A DNA stretch of 64,000 bases from Aquabacterium lacunae (GTDB lineage Bacteria; Pseudomonadota; Gammaproteobacteria; Burkholderiales; Burkholderiaceae_C): positions 123,967 to 187,966 of the forward strand of contig NZ_SIXI01000007.1 of the NCBI RefSeq assembly GCF_004310865.1, read 5' to 3'. Positions 51,484 through 60,507 of the stretch are shown here, piece after piece. Every line of letters begins with the position of its first letter. Positions within the stretch are counted from its first letter, which is position 1. The notes under the pieces are model-generated. The model worked only from the letters and a program-made list of their open reading frames with translations. It had not been told where the DNA came from and made no database searches. The translations under genes and the position numbers were made by a program.

Positions 51484-53349
51484 TCAGCGACCGCGGGCCA
51501 CCACCGAGCCATTCAGTGTGGCCGCGACCACCGGCTGGCCCCCCACAACCGAGGCATACAGTGCGGTGTTGCTGAAGCTCACGGTGCGTCCGTCAGCGCC
51601 CAGGCTGACGCCACTGCAGGGCGACACCCCCAGGCTCGACAGGCCATCGCCACAGCTGCGGCTCAAGATGCTCTGGCCTTGCCTGGCGCTCACATCCACC
51701 CGAGTGACCACGCCGTTGCGCGATGTCACTGCCACGCTGGTGATGCCATCGACGTTGATCAGCGTGAGGTCGGCGGCATACGTGACCGTGCGCACATTGT
51801 TGACCGATTTGATGGTGTCGTGCACCGCGGTGAGCGTGCCCAGCTCTGGGCTGCTCAGCGTGCTGCGGGTGCTGTCAAGGGTCACCGTGCCCTGGAAGGT
51901 GCTGCTGCCCACCACCGTGCCCTGAAGGCTCACGGTGGTCACCCCATTGGAGGTGCTGAGGGTGATCCCGCAGTTACTGATGCAAAGCCCCATCCCATCG
52001 CCGTTGTAGATGGCCGTGGCCGGCTGGCTACCCTGCTGACTGATGCTCAGCAAGGCGCCGTTGCTGAGCTCGATGCTGGCCGTGGTCAAAAAAGCCGTGC
52101 TGCTGTAATCCACCGTGCGCACCACGGCGTTCACGCCGTTGCGCATCAGGCTGCTGGTGGTGGTGGCGGGCAGCTCGTTGAACGACCACAAGGCGTTGGT
52201 GGCGTCGCCCACCAGGGTGCCTCGAACGGGCTCGGTGGCATCGGTGCCGCCCAGGGTGACGGTCACGGGGTGCGTGCCCCCCACCGGGGTGCTCACCACC
52301 ACGTCGCAGGCCGAGCTGCATTGGGCGGAAGGCAGGGTGCCGGTCGAGTCGTAGAAGCTGTAGGTGTATTCGGGAGACGTGTTGTAACGGCTGCGCGTGA
52401 CCACCAGCTCTTGCGTGTCCGTGATGGTGACGTTGTTGACCACACGCTGTGACGAATGGTAGAAGCGGTACTTCACGTCATAGCCCATGTTGCTCTCGAC
52501 CGTGACTTCGAAGCCTGTGGCCTCAGGTGAGAAGCTGCCGGAGCCGACAGTCACCGAGCCGCTGGCCGAGACCGTCGATGGCGTGACCGGGGCCGGGGGT
52601 GTCGGGCCCGACGAACCGCCATCGCCGCCCTCTCCACTGCCGCTGCCGCCTGACACCGCTTCTTGCGCCGTGGCAAAGGCCTGGCTGAACTGACCGGCGT
52701 TGCCGCTGCTCAGCACGTCTGCCAGCGGGGTGCCTTGCGCCACCATTTCGGAAATGGCCGCGAGGGCCTGGCCGTATTCGTTGGCGTTGTTGCCCACCAC
52801 CGGGGCCGTGGCCAGCAGGTCCAGGCCCAGCGGCAGGCTGAGCTGCTGCAGCACCTGGGTCACGGCCTGGCGAACCGCGGTTTCATCCACCTGCGCATTG
52901 GCGCCGGCCACCTGCCGCGCTGTGTTCACGGCCAGGGTGGTCAAGGGGGTCACCATGGCCGCGGCCGTGCCGCCCGTGGCATTGACCAGGCTCAGCATCG
53001 GGATGTCTGCGGGCAACGTGGTGGGGTTGCCGGTGGCTTCGTCCACGTAGGTGCCGCCCGTGGCCTCCAGCCACACGGGGCCGCTGCCCACGGGCACGGT
53101 CAGGCTGTAGCTGCCCTGGGCGTTGGTGCTCACGCAGCTGCCCAGCGCCGGGCCCTTGGCGTTGTTCACCACTTGGAAGGCGCACACCTGCGCGCCTTCC
53201 ACCGGGCCCTTGACCACCTGGCCTGAAATGGCCGTGCTGGGCCCGCTGCCGCCGCCTCCGCAGGCGCTCAAGGCCGCCGCGGTGGCCAGTGCCGCCCCCA
53301 TCAGGCTGCGTTGGAAAAAGCCCCCCTGGGCTGAATACTGCTTGAACAT
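51484..53349 (-). CDS. Large putative lipoprotein of unknown function
   Basis: 621 residues. A lipobox ends the signal: ATAAALSAC, with Cys at about 30 and then GGGG. The mature part starts with a carboxypeptidase regulatory-like beta segment (SGQVVKGPVEGAQVCAFQVV; YVDEATGNPTTLP), then an Ala/Ser-rich helical region, a Gly/Ser/Pro linker (about 245-270) and a long beta-rich C-terminal half with repeated Thr/Ser/Val strands (STVSASGSVTVGSGSFSPEA). Surface exposure or adhesion is plausible but unproven. It converges on the esterase gene (6 bases between stops) and lies downstream of a two-component pair. Confidence 0.75.
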   Translation of the reverse strand: MFKQYSAQGGFFQRSLMGAALATAAALSACGGGGSGPSTAISGQVVKGPVEGAQVCAFQVVNNAKGPALGSCVSTNAQGSYSLTVPVGSGPVWLEATGGTYVDEATGNPTTLPADIPMLSLVNATGGTAAAMVTPLTTLAVNTARQVAGANAQVDETAVRQAVTQVLQQLSLPLGLDLLATAPVVGNNANEYGQALAAISEMVAQGTPLADVLSSGNAGQFSQAFATAQEAVSGGSGSGEGGDGGSSGPTPPAPVTPSTVSASGSVTVGSGSFSPEATGFEVTVESNMGYDVKYRFYHSSQRVVNNVTITDTQELVVTRSRYNTSPEYTYSFYDSTGTLPSAQCSSACDVVVSTPVGGTHPVTVTLGGTDATEPVRGTLVGDATNALWSFNELPATTTSSLMRNGVNAVVRTVDYSSTAFLTTASIELSNGALLSISQQGSQPATAIYNGDGMGLCISNCGITLSTSNGVTTVSLQGTVVGSSTFQGTVTLDSTRSTLSSPELGTLTAVHDTIKSVNNVRTVTYAADLTLINVDGITSVAVTSRNGVVTRVDVSARQGQSILSRSCGDGLSSLGVSPCSGVSLGADGRTVSFSNTALYASVVGGQPVVAATLNGSVVARGR

Positions 53350-53411
53350 GCCAATGCCCCATTCCATTGAATGCTGGCAATTATTCCTGTGGGCATGTGC
53401 GGTTGACCACC

Positions 53412-54008
53412 CTACCTCGGTGGGGTGGGCGCGGTCGGGCGTTGCAGCAGCAGTTCCAGCCGGTTCTTCACACCATGGGCCGCCAGGATGGCCGTGACAT
53501 GCTCTTTCACGGTGTGCTCGCTGATGCCCAGCTTGCGGGCGATCTGCTTGTTCGACAGGCCGGCCAGCACGGCCTGCAGCGTGTCTTGCTGGCGGGGCGT
53601 CAGCGAGGGCGCCGGGCTGGCCCAGGGCAGGGGCTGGCCATCGTGTCCGATGAACACGCGCTCGCCCGCCAGGATGCGGCGAAAGCCCTGGATGATGTGT
53701 TCGATGTCGATGTTTTTGGGCAGCAGGCCACACACGCCCATGTGCCGCGCCCATTGCACGGCGGCCGGTTGCGGGTAGGCCGACACCAGCACCACCTGCC
53801 CGATGCGGGGCTTCAGGGCCTCCAGCACTTCTTCAAACGGCTGCTCAGGCAAGTGAATGTCGAGGAACAGGTGGTCCCAGTCGGCCGTGACCACTTCGGG
53901 GCTGAAGCGGTGCAGCATGTCCACCTGCGCGGCAGGCCAGTGCCCTTGCAGCAGGCTGCGCAGGCCCGCGCAGGTCATGGGGTGGTCGTCAATGATCAGC
54001 AACTTCAT
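53412..54008 (-). CDS. NarL/LuxR-type response regulator
   Basis: 198 residues. Receiver domain MKLLIIDDHPMTCAGLRSLL, phospho-acceptor in HLFLDIHLPEQPF (about 49), then a C-terminal LuxR helix-turn-helix (LTPRQQDTLQAVLAGLSNKQ; IARKLGISEHTVKEHVTAIL). It starts 25 bases after the hybrid kinase stop on the same strand and is its obvious partner. Confidence 0.94.
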   Translation of the reverse strand: MKLLIIDDHPMTCAGLRSLLQGHWPAAQVDMLHRFSPEVVTADWDHLFLDIHLPEQPFEEVLEALKPRIGQVVLVSAYPQPAAVQWARHMGVCGLLPKNIDIEHIIQGFRRILAGERVFIGHDGQPLPWASPAPSLTPRQQDTLQAVLAGLSNKQIARKLGISEHTVKEHVTAILAAHGVKNRLELLLQRPTAPTPPR

Positions 54009-54033
54009 GGCAAGGCACTCACAGGCACAGGCT

Positions 54034-55809
54034 TCATCGGCACAGGCCCGTCAGGGTGTGCAACAGCAGGTCGGGGTCGACGGGTTTCGGCAAGAGCAAC
54101 AGCCCTTCCTGTTCGGCGCGGTCCAGCACCTCGGGGTCCGACTCGGCCGACACCAGCAGGCCGGCGGCATCGGGCCAATCGTCCAGCCATTGGGTCAGGC
54201 AGGTGATGCCATCGCGTGCCCCTGGCAGGCGGATGTCGCACAGCACCAGGTCCACCTCGGCCAGGCTGTGCACCTCGTCAGGGTGGCGCGCATGGCGCAC
54301 CTGCATGCCCAGCGCCTGGGCCCAGGGCAGCAGGGCCTGCGTCACCATGGGGTCGTCTTCCACCAGCAGCAGGCGTTTGCCGTGCAGGCTGCGTGCCGGC
54401 TCGGCGGAGCGGGGCGCCGGTGCGCCGACCTGCTGGCTGGCCGCCATGTCAGCCGTGGGCGCCAGCAGTGCATCGGCGGGCAGGCTCACGCGGAAGTGAC
54501 TGCCCCGCCCAGCGCTGGAGTGCAGCGTGACCCGGGCCTGCAGCACGGCCGCGGCCTGCTGGACGATGCTCAGGCCCAGCCCGATGCCCTGCGCCCGGTC
54601 GCGTGTGGGGTTGGCCAATTGCACGTGGGGCAAGAACACCTGCTGGTGTTGCTCGGCCGGGATGCCGCAGCCCTGGTCGTGCACGCCCAGTGTGACTCGG
54701 CCGTGCACCTGGCGCGCGGTGATCAGCACGCGCCCACCCCGGGGTGAAAACTTGATGGCGTTGTCCAGCAGGTTGTCGAGCACCCGCTGCAGCAACCCCG
54801 GGTCGGTGTGCACCCGTGCGAACTGCAGGCGCTGGCTGACACGCAGGCACAGGCCCACTTCGCGCGCCAGGGCCGTGTCCGCCCAGGCTTGCTGGCGCTG
54901 CTGCAACCAGCCCTGCAAGGCCACCGGCTGGGCTTGCACCGGGTGGTGCCCCCCCTCCAGCCGCGACAGCTCCATCAGGCTGTTGAACTGGTCGGACAAG
55001 GCCTTGCCCGCGCCCATCACCTGGTGCACCAGGGCGCGGGCCTCGTCGTCCATCGGGTGGGTGTGCAGCGCATGGCTGAGCAGCATGATGGCGTGCACGG
55101 GCTGGCGCAGGTCATGGCTGGCCGCGGCCAGGAAGGCCGATTTGTCGCGGTTGGCCTGGTTGGCCCGCTCGGTTTCACGCTGCTGCTCGGCCAGCAGTTG
55201 CTCTTGTCGTTGCATCAGCTGCAGGTTGTCGGCCACCATGGCCAGGCGCTGCCGTGCACTGCTGAACACCACCAGGTGGTACAGCAGCAGCATCACGGAA
55301 AAATAGGCCCAGTGGCTGGGGTAGGCCTCGGGCATGCCCCAGCTGAAGGCGATGAAGGCCAGCACCGAGCTGATGGCCATGTGGGCCAGTCCCATCACCG
55401 ACAGGGTGGCGGCACCCGCGCACACCCCGAAGTACACCATGGCGATCAGCAGGTTGCTGTCCTGGCCGTGCTGCATCAGCAGGCTGCTGCAGCCCCAGGC
55501 CAGCGACACGCTGCTGCCGTAGGCAATGCCCCACCATTCGGCGCGCCGCAGCACCGCAGGCGGTTGGGGGGTGGCCAGCCGATGGCGCCACACATGCCTG
55601 AAAGCGAAGCCTGCCAGCGCACTGACGCTGGCCGCGGCCAGCCACCAACGTGCCGCTTCAGGCAAGGGCCCTTCGGTGTACGACAAGGCCAGCAGCACGG
55701 CCAGCAGCCAGGACAGCCCTGGCCGCAAATGGTTCACCCCCACCTTCAGCAAGGCTTGCTGCATGGCGGGCTGGTAGCGTTGGTGGTTGAATATCTGAAC
55801 GGGGCGCAC
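54034..55809 (-). CDS. Hybrid sensor histidine kinase
   Basis: 591 residues. About five to six N-terminal helices form a membrane sensor region with no large periplasmic domain. The kinase core has AASHDLRQPVHAIMLLSHAL (phospho-His), VLDNLLDNAIKFSPRGG (N box) and GIGLGLSIVQQAA (G box). A C-terminal receiver carries its Asp in LVLCDIRLPGARDG. The start is uncertain: GTG at 55809 has AGGGTG upstream; an ATG at 55764 is an alternative. It pairs with the downstream LuxR-type regulator. Confidence 0.92.
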   Translation of the reverse strand: MRPVQIFNHQRYQPAMQQALLKVGVNHLRPGLSWLLAVLLALSYTEGPLPEAARWWLAAASVSALAGFAFRHVWRHRLATPQPPAVLRRAEWWGIAYGSSVSLAWGCSSLLMQHGQDSNLLIAMVYFGVCAGAATLSVMGLAHMAISSVLAFIAFSWGMPEAYPSHWAYFSVMLLLYHLVVFSSARQRLAMVADNLQLMQRQEQLLAEQQRETERANQANRDKSAFLAAASHDLRQPVHAIMLLSHALHTHPMDDEARALVHQVMGAGKALSDQFNSLMELSRLEGGHHPVQAQPVALQGWLQQRQQAWADTALAREVGLCLRVSQRLQFARVHTDPGLLQRVLDNLLDNAIKFSPRGGRVLITARQVHGRVTLGVHDQGCGIPAEQHQQVFLPHVQLANPTRDRAQGIGLGLSIVQQAAAVLQARVTLHSSAGRGSHFRVSLPADALLAPTADMAASQQVGAPAPRSAEPARSLHGKRLLLVEDDPMVTQALLPWAQALGMQVRHARHPDEVHSLAEVDLVLCDIRLPGARDGITCLTQWLDDWPDAAGLLVSAESDPEVLDRAEQEGLLLLPKPVDPDLLLHTLTGLCR

Positions 55810-55834
55810 GGACCGACACCCTACGCGAAACCGC

Positions 55835-55866
55835 CAGCCCCTGAAACCCCACCCCTGTAGGGGCTG
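55835..55866. repeat. Inverted repeat between the hybrid kinase and TlpA-like genes
   Basis: CAGCCCCT-N16-AGGGGCTG, perfect 8-bp arms in the divergent region. A possible operator or RNA hairpin; function unknown. Confidence 0.35.
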
Positions 55867-55907
55867 CGGCCTCTGCCCCCAGCCCGTCAGCCATCTTCTT
55901 GAACCCC

Positions 55908-56765
55908 ATGTGGCCCCTTGCCCTGCCCGACGCCCTGTCTGTGGGCCCGCTCACCTTGCCCACCGCCCTGCTGGTGGCTTTGCTCGCCTATGCCGCAGCC
56001 TTGTGGGTGGTGCACCGGCCTGCTCAGCGCCTGGGGGTGGACCTGGCCGGTGTGGTGTGGCGTGCTGCCTTGCTGGGTGTGCTGGCCGCCCGGTTGGGGT
56101 TTGTCTGGCAGTTCCGCGCGGCCTACCTGGCCGAGCCTTTGAGCATCTTGAACGTGCGAGACGGGGGCTGGGAGCCACAAATCGGTTGGGTGGTGGCCTG
56201 GGTGTACGCGCTGGCCAAAGCCCAGGCGCAGCCCAGCTGGCGACCAACCTTGCTCAAAGCCGTGGGCTTGGCCACCGCCGTGTGGGTGCTGGGTGCGGTG
56301 TCGCTGTGGCAGGGCAGCCGGCCTGGTGGCCACACTGCTTCGGGCGCAACCCCCTGGCCCGAAGCACCGCTGCAGGCGCTGGACGGCACCCCGGTGTCTT
56401 TGCAGGTCTTCAAGGGGCGACCCGTGGTGGTCAACCTGTGGGCCACCTGGTGCCCGCCTTGCCGCCGCGAAATGCCGGTGCTGCAACGCTCGCAGCAGGC
56501 CCACCCCGAGGTGCACCACCTGTTCGTCAACCAGGGCGAATCGGCCGAGCAGGTGCGCGGCTTCCTGCAGGCCGAAGGCGTGCAACTGCAGCACGTGCTG
56601 CTGGACCGCCCAGGCCAATGGGCCGCGCGGTTCGACGTGGTGGGTTACCCCACCACCCTCTTTTTTGACGCCCAGGGCCAGCTGGTGGCCCGCCGCGTGG
56701 GCGAACTGTCGTCGGCCACCTTGCAGGCCAAGGTGCAGGCCTTGCTGGCGCCCCAGCGCCCCTGA
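55908..56765 (+). CDS. TlpA-like thioredoxin fused to an Lgt-like membrane domain
   Basis: 285 residues. The N-terminal 130 residues contain three to four helices resembling part of prolipoprotein diacylglyceryl transferase (AARLGFVWQFRAAYLAEPLS, then ILNVRDGGWEPQIGW) but lack its full catalytic set. Residues 150-285 are a TlpA/AhpC thioredoxin domain with the redox motif NLWATWCPPCRREMP and cis-proline region VVGYPTTLFFD. The domain should face the periplasm and reduce disulfides. The ATG at 55908 is chosen over a TTG 9 bases earlier. Confidence 0.85.
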   Translation: MWPLALPDALSVGPLTLPTALLVALLAYAAALWVVHRPAQRLGVDLAGVVWRAALLGVLAARLGFVWQFRAAYLAEPLSILNVRDGGWEPQIGWVVAWVYALAKAQAQPSWRPTLLKAVGLATAVWVLGAVSLWQGSRPGGHTASGATPWPEAPLQALDGTPVSLQVFKGRPVVVNLWATWCPPCRREMPVLQRSQQAHPEVHHLFVNQGESAEQVRGFLQAEGVQLQHVLLDRPGQWAARFDVVGYPTTLFFDAQGQLVARRVGELSSATLQAKVQALLAPQRP

Positions 56766-56768
56766 CTC

Positions 56769-58235
56769 TCAGCCCCTGCCGTCGATCAGGTTCTGCACGT
56801 ATTGGTAGGCCTTGTCGCCAATGGTCTTGCACACGGGCTTGGAGGCATCAATGGCCGCCTGGAAGTGCACCCCGCCCCACAGGCGCGACTGCCCGCACTG
56901 CTGCTCGAACTGGCTCCAGGTGTCGAACTGCAGCACGATGTCGTTGGCCGGCGTGACACCTGGCTCCACCAGTGACGAGCCCTTGGGCGCGGCCACACGC
57001 CAGCCCAGCATGTCAGAGCCCAGGAAGCGGCGGCTGGCCTGGGCGTGGGCCGAGCAGAAGCACGAGGAGCCCGACGGGTATTCGGGGTGGTCGGCCACCT
57101 TCACATAGCTGGCCCACTGGTCGGCTGGCAGGTTCACGGTGCCCTTGCCCGGGCCACCCCAGGCCGTGACCATGCCCTTGCCGTGCACCCAGTTCACGGC
57201 CGAGAACGGCCGCACCGCGTCGTACTTGCGCTTGGCGTTCCACACCGCAATGCCGCCGTCAAAGGCCGCCATGTTCACCAGGAAGTCGTAGTGCACGAAC
57301 TGCTCCACGCTCCACTGGCGCGACTGGCTCAGGAACAGCGCCACGAAGCCCAGGCTGCGGATCTTGTCGTTGAACAGCTCGGCCACCATCTTGCGCTGGT
57401 CGGTCAGGGTGGCTGACGCGTTCAGGACCTGATCCACCTGGGCCTTGTAGCGGGCACGCCCGTTGGGGCCGAAGGGGTTGCTGTCCACCGGGGGCGGGAA
57501 GCTGAACTGCTCGGCGCTGTGGTAGCTGTAAGGCTTGATCTCGCCAAACTGCGGCGTCACGAACTGTTGCACCTGGAACAGCCCCGAGCCCTTGGTGGTG
57601 ATGGCCGGTTGCCAGCGCGCCGGGTTGCGCAGCTCATAAGCCGTGTTCACGGGCTGATAGCCGGTGGTGTCGGCATAAGGCAGCTTGTTGAAACGCTGGC
57701 CCTTGGCGTTGCCCAGCTGATTCATGCCATCGTTTTCGCGGGCGGCCACCAGGGCCTTGCCGGCGGCACGGCCAATGCCGGCCGCCGTGCGCAGGTCGGT
57801 GCTTTGCAGGTTCGGGTCAAGGCCCGCGGCGCGCAGCATGTCGTCCCAGCGGGCCTTTTCGGCTGGGTACAGGCTGTCGAGCACTTCCTGGCAGGCATAG
57901 AAGATGGCGATATTGCGTTGCCGCTCGGTCAGGCCCTCGCTGGCCGGGCGGCGGGGCAGCTTCGAGTACACGCCCACGGCGGTGCGGTGATACGGCGCAA
58001 TCGCATCGAACATGGCGTTGGTGATCAGCGTGGTGGCACGCAGCACCAGGGTCGCGTCACCGGGGCCCACATTGGCGAAGATGACCGGGATGACGGTGGG
58101 AATGACCACGTCGATCGGTGCATGGCCGCGGTCCAGATCAAATGCGTGGGCCGCACCGGCTGACCACAGCCCCAGGGTCACACAGGCCGACAGCAGGGTG
58201 CGGCGGAAACGACGAGGGGCAGACAACAAGCGCAT
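56769..58235 (-). CDS. Vanadium-dependent haloperoxidase-like exported protein
   Basis: 488 residues. Signal peptide (RRTLLSACVTLGLWSAGAAHA). Haloperoxidase/PAP2-type vanadate or phosphate pocket: KRKYDAVRP, then EYPSGSSCFCSAHAQ (about 385-398), then SRLWGGVHFQAAID near the end. The canonical PSGH His is Ser here (PSGS), while the SR...H motif is kept, so halide oxidation may be lost and acid-phosphatase-like chemistry is possible. GAAAGG precedes the ATG. Confidence 0.82.
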   Translation of the reverse strand: MRLLSAPRRFRRTLLSACVTLGLWSAGAAHAFDLDRGHAPIDVVIPTVIPVIFANVGPGDATLVLRATTLITNAMFDAIAPYHRTAVGVYSKLPRRPASEGLTERQRNIAIFYACQEVLDSLYPAEKARWDDMLRAAGLDPNLQSTDLRTAAGIGRAAGKALVAARENDGMNQLGNAKGQRFNKLPYADTTGYQPVNTAYELRNPARWQPAITTKGSGLFQVQQFVTPQFGEIKPYSYHSAEQFSFPPPVDSNPFGPNGRARYKAQVDQVLNASATLTDQRKMVAELFNDKIRSLGFVALFLSQSRQWSVEQFVHYDFLVNMAAFDGGIAVWNAKRKYDAVRPFSAVNWVHGKGMVTAWGGPGKGTVNLPADQWASYVKVADHPEYPSGSSCFCSAHAQASRRFLGSDMLGWRVAAPKGSSLVEPGVTPANDIVLQFDTWSQFEQQCGQSRLWGGVHFQAAIDASKPVCKTIGDKAYQYVQNLIDGRG

Positions 58236-58444
58236 GGTGGGCCTTTCAGAGTGTGGGCGGAAAGGCCGCAGTGTGGGGTGCTGGCCCCGCCCCTGCGAAG
58301 CCCCTAGCTTGAACTGTGGTGTGTGCTTGACAGCCTGCGCCTTGCATTTCTTCACATGGGCCTTGCCGCCTGTTGCGCGTCGCCTTGCACACAAGAACAA
58401 AAAAGGTATATACGATATGCACACATTATTTCTTTGACGCCACC

Positions 58445-58930
58445 ATGAACACGCCAGACGTTTCCCCAACGCCCGAAGCCACCCAGGCCCAACCGCCCAA
58501 AACTGCCGCCAAGAAGGTTGCCGCCAAGAAGGGCTCAGCCCAGAAGCCTGCCGCCAAGCAGCCCGCCGCGAAGGCCCCTGCCGTGAAGAAAGCGGCGGCT
58601 CCCAAGGCGGTGTCAGCCAAAGCCGCGCCTGCAGCCAAACCGGCCAAGCCTGTGAAAGCTGCCAAGCCGGTGAAGCCCGTGAAGGCGCCCAAGGCCACCA
58701 AGCCCGTGAAGCTGAAGATCGTGCGTGACTCGTTCACCATGCCCGAGGCTGATTTCGCCCTGATCGAGCAGATCAAGCAGCGCGCCCTGGGCTGGAAGCA
58801 ACCGGCCAAGAAGAGCGAGGTGCTGCGTGCCGCCTTGCAGGCCCTGCAGGCATTGCCTGACGCCAAGGTGCGCCAGCTGCTGAGCGGCCTGACACCCATC
58901 AAGAAGGGCCGCCCACAAAAGCCGAGCTGA
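58445..58930 (+). CDS. Histone H1-like Lys/Ala/Pro tail plus RHH-like DNA-binding domain
   Basis: 161 residues. About residues 15-95 are a low-complexity tail of Ala, Lys and Pro repeats (AAKKVAAKKGSAQKPAAKQP; KPVKAAKPVKPVKAPKATKP), like histone H1 or AlgP. The C-terminal 65 residues look like a ribbon-helix-helix fold: strand KLKIVRDSFTMPEADF, helix ALIEQIKQRAL, then KSEVLRAALQALQALP. A nucleoid-associated DNA-binding role is likely. It has an AT-rich upstream region containing TATATACGATAT, perhaps a promoter. Confidence 0.75.
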   Translation: MNTPDVSPTPEATQAQPPKTAAKKVAAKKGSAQKPAAKQPAAKAPAVKKAAAPKAVSAKAAPAAKPAKPVKAAKPVKPVKAPKATKPVKLKIVRDSFTMPEADFALIEQIKQRALGWKQPAKKSEVLRAALQALQALPDAKVRQLLSGLTPIKKGRPQKPS

Positions 58931-58954
58931 TCGCTGGCACTGCACTGCCTTCAA

Positions 58955-58976
58955 CCATGAGCCGAACGGCTCATGG
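58955..58976. repeat. Near-perfect 22-bp palindrome
   Basis: CCATGAGCCG-aa-CGGCTCATGG, 10-bp perfect arms, 24 bases after the stop of the Lys/Ala/Pro-tailed gene. No U tract. Candidate operator or RNA hairpin. Confidence 0.5.
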
Positions 58977-59065
58977 TGAGCCCCCTCGAACCAGTGGTAA
59001 CCCTTGCGACAGGGCCTGATCTAACGCAGATTCGGGCTTTGGCAAGCAGCGTTCAGGAGGCTCAC

Positions 59066-59284
59066 ATGCACCGCAATTCTCATGGTGACCGCGTGCTCAA
59101 CGCCCATGTCATCGAGGTTCTGCCTCAAGTGGGCCTGGCGTGGGTGCTGGCGGAAGACCAGCACGAATGGGCCCTGTCGGGCAACCTGCCCGGCCTCAAC
59201 CTGCAGGTGCTGCAACCCGGCCAGCAGCTGAGGCTGACCCTGCGCACGCAGCACGGCATGGAGCTGCCCACTGGTTGCCACTGA
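59066..59284 (+). CDS. Small hypothetical protein
   Basis: 72 residues starting MHRNSHGDRVLNAHVIEVLP with a strong AGGAGG 7 bases upstream. The sequence alternates hydrophobic and polar residues (LAWVLAEDQHEWALSG; LRLTLRTQHGMEL), suggesting a small beta barrel, possibly OB-like. No signal peptide. Family not recognised. Confidence 0.6.
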   Translation: MHRNSHGDRVLNAHVIEVLPQVGLAWVLAEDQHEWALSGNLPGLNLQVLQPGQQLRLTLRTQHGMELPTGCH

Positions 59285-59348
59285 GGGCTTGCGCCGCTCA
59301 GGCCGTGTTCTCCCCACATGACGACGCGCACAGGCCAGACAATGGCGC

Positions 59349-60455
59349 ATGCACACACGTTTGCTTCAACGCTTGCGCGGGCTGGCTTGGGCCCTGCCTG
59401 TGAACCTGGCCTTTCACGCGGCGGCCTGTTTGGCCGCCCCTGCACAGGCGCGCACAGAAGAAGGCCTGCACTTCAGCCACCACGACTGGGAAGTGGCCTG
59501 CGACAACACCCGCACCTGTCGGGCTGCCGGCTACCAGGCTGACGAGGCCGAAAACCCCGTGTCGCTGCTGCTGACCCGTGCTGCCGGCCCCAGGCAGCCC
59601 GTGCAGGCCCAGGTGGCGCTGGGCCGCTATGGCGATGAGGCTGAAGCCCTGGCCCAGGCCGCCAACACCTTGCACCTGCGCGTGAATGGCCAAGCGCTGG
59701 GCCCGATGCCCTGGCTGGACGAGCCCCAGCGCTTTGGCCTGACGGCCCCTCAGCTGCAGGCCGTGCTGAAGGCCCTGCCCCGTGCCCGCGCGCGCATCGA
59801 GTTCACCCACGGCCGCACCGTGTGGGCCCTGTCAGACCAGGGTGCCGCCGCCGTGCTGCTGAAAATGGACGAAGCCCAGGGCCGCGTGGGCACCCCCGGC
59901 GCCCTGGCCCGCCCCGGCACCCGCCCGGAAAGCGGGGTGCTGCCTGCCCTGCCAGCGCCCGAGGTGCGCGCCGTGGCGGTGCCCGCGCCCAAGCCGGGCG
60001 CTGCCCTGCAGGCCTTGCCCGGTTTGAGCGCCAAGGCCCAGGCCGCCTTGCGCCAGGCCCTGCTGGCCGACGCCGGTGACGAACTCGACCCCGACCTGCG
60101 CGCCGGCAGCGAAGGCGCACTGAGCTTCGAGCCCCTGAGCGGCGGCCAATGGCTGGCCAGCACCCTGTGCTGGCGCGCGGCCTACAACGAGGGTTACTGC
60201 ATGTGGGTGCTGAACGGCCGCCCACCGCACCAGCCCCGTCTGGTGACCGACATGGCCAGCGACCACACCCGCGGCGTGATCACGGCCAGCCACAAAAGCC
60301 GTGGCCTGGGTGACTGCTGGAGCCACGAACGCTGGGTCTGGAACGGCCGCGAGTTCGTGCACGCCGCTGCCAGCACCACGGGCCAATGCAAGCTGGTGGA
60401 GCCCGGCGGCGCGTGGGACTTGCCCACCTGGGTCACGAAGGTGGTGGGGCCCTGA
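59349..60455 (+). CDS. DUF1176 exported protein
   Basis: 368 residues. Signal peptide (LRGLAWALPVNLAFHAAACL, cleavage near AQA), then the DUF1176 opening FSHHDWEVACDNTRTCRAAG and paired cysteines through the protein (STLCWRAAYNEGYCMWV, GLGDCW, TGQCKLV). A Pro/Ala linker of about 40 residues separates two halves. Periplasmic; molecular role unknown. Confidence 0.85.
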   Translation: MHTRLLQRLRGLAWALPVNLAFHAAACLAAPAQARTEEGLHFSHHDWEVACDNTRTCRAAGYQADEAENPVSLLLTRAAGPRQPVQAQVALGRYGDEAEALAQAANTLHLRVNGQALGPMPWLDEPQRFGLTAPQLQAVLKALPRARARIEFTHGRTVWALSDQGAAAVLLKMDEAQGRVGTPGALARPGTRPESGVLPALPAPEVRAVAVPAPKPGAALQALPGLSAKAQAALRQALLADAGDELDPDLRAGSEGALSFEPLSGGQWLASTLCWRAAYNEGYCMWVLNGRPPHQPRLVTDMASDHTRGVITASHKSRGLGDCWSHERWVWNGREFVHAAASTTGQCKLVEPGGAWDLPTWVTKVVGP

Positions 60456-60507
60456 GCCCAGCGCGCGCGCGCCGCCACCCGGCACACCCATTGCATGCCC
60501 TGCTGGC

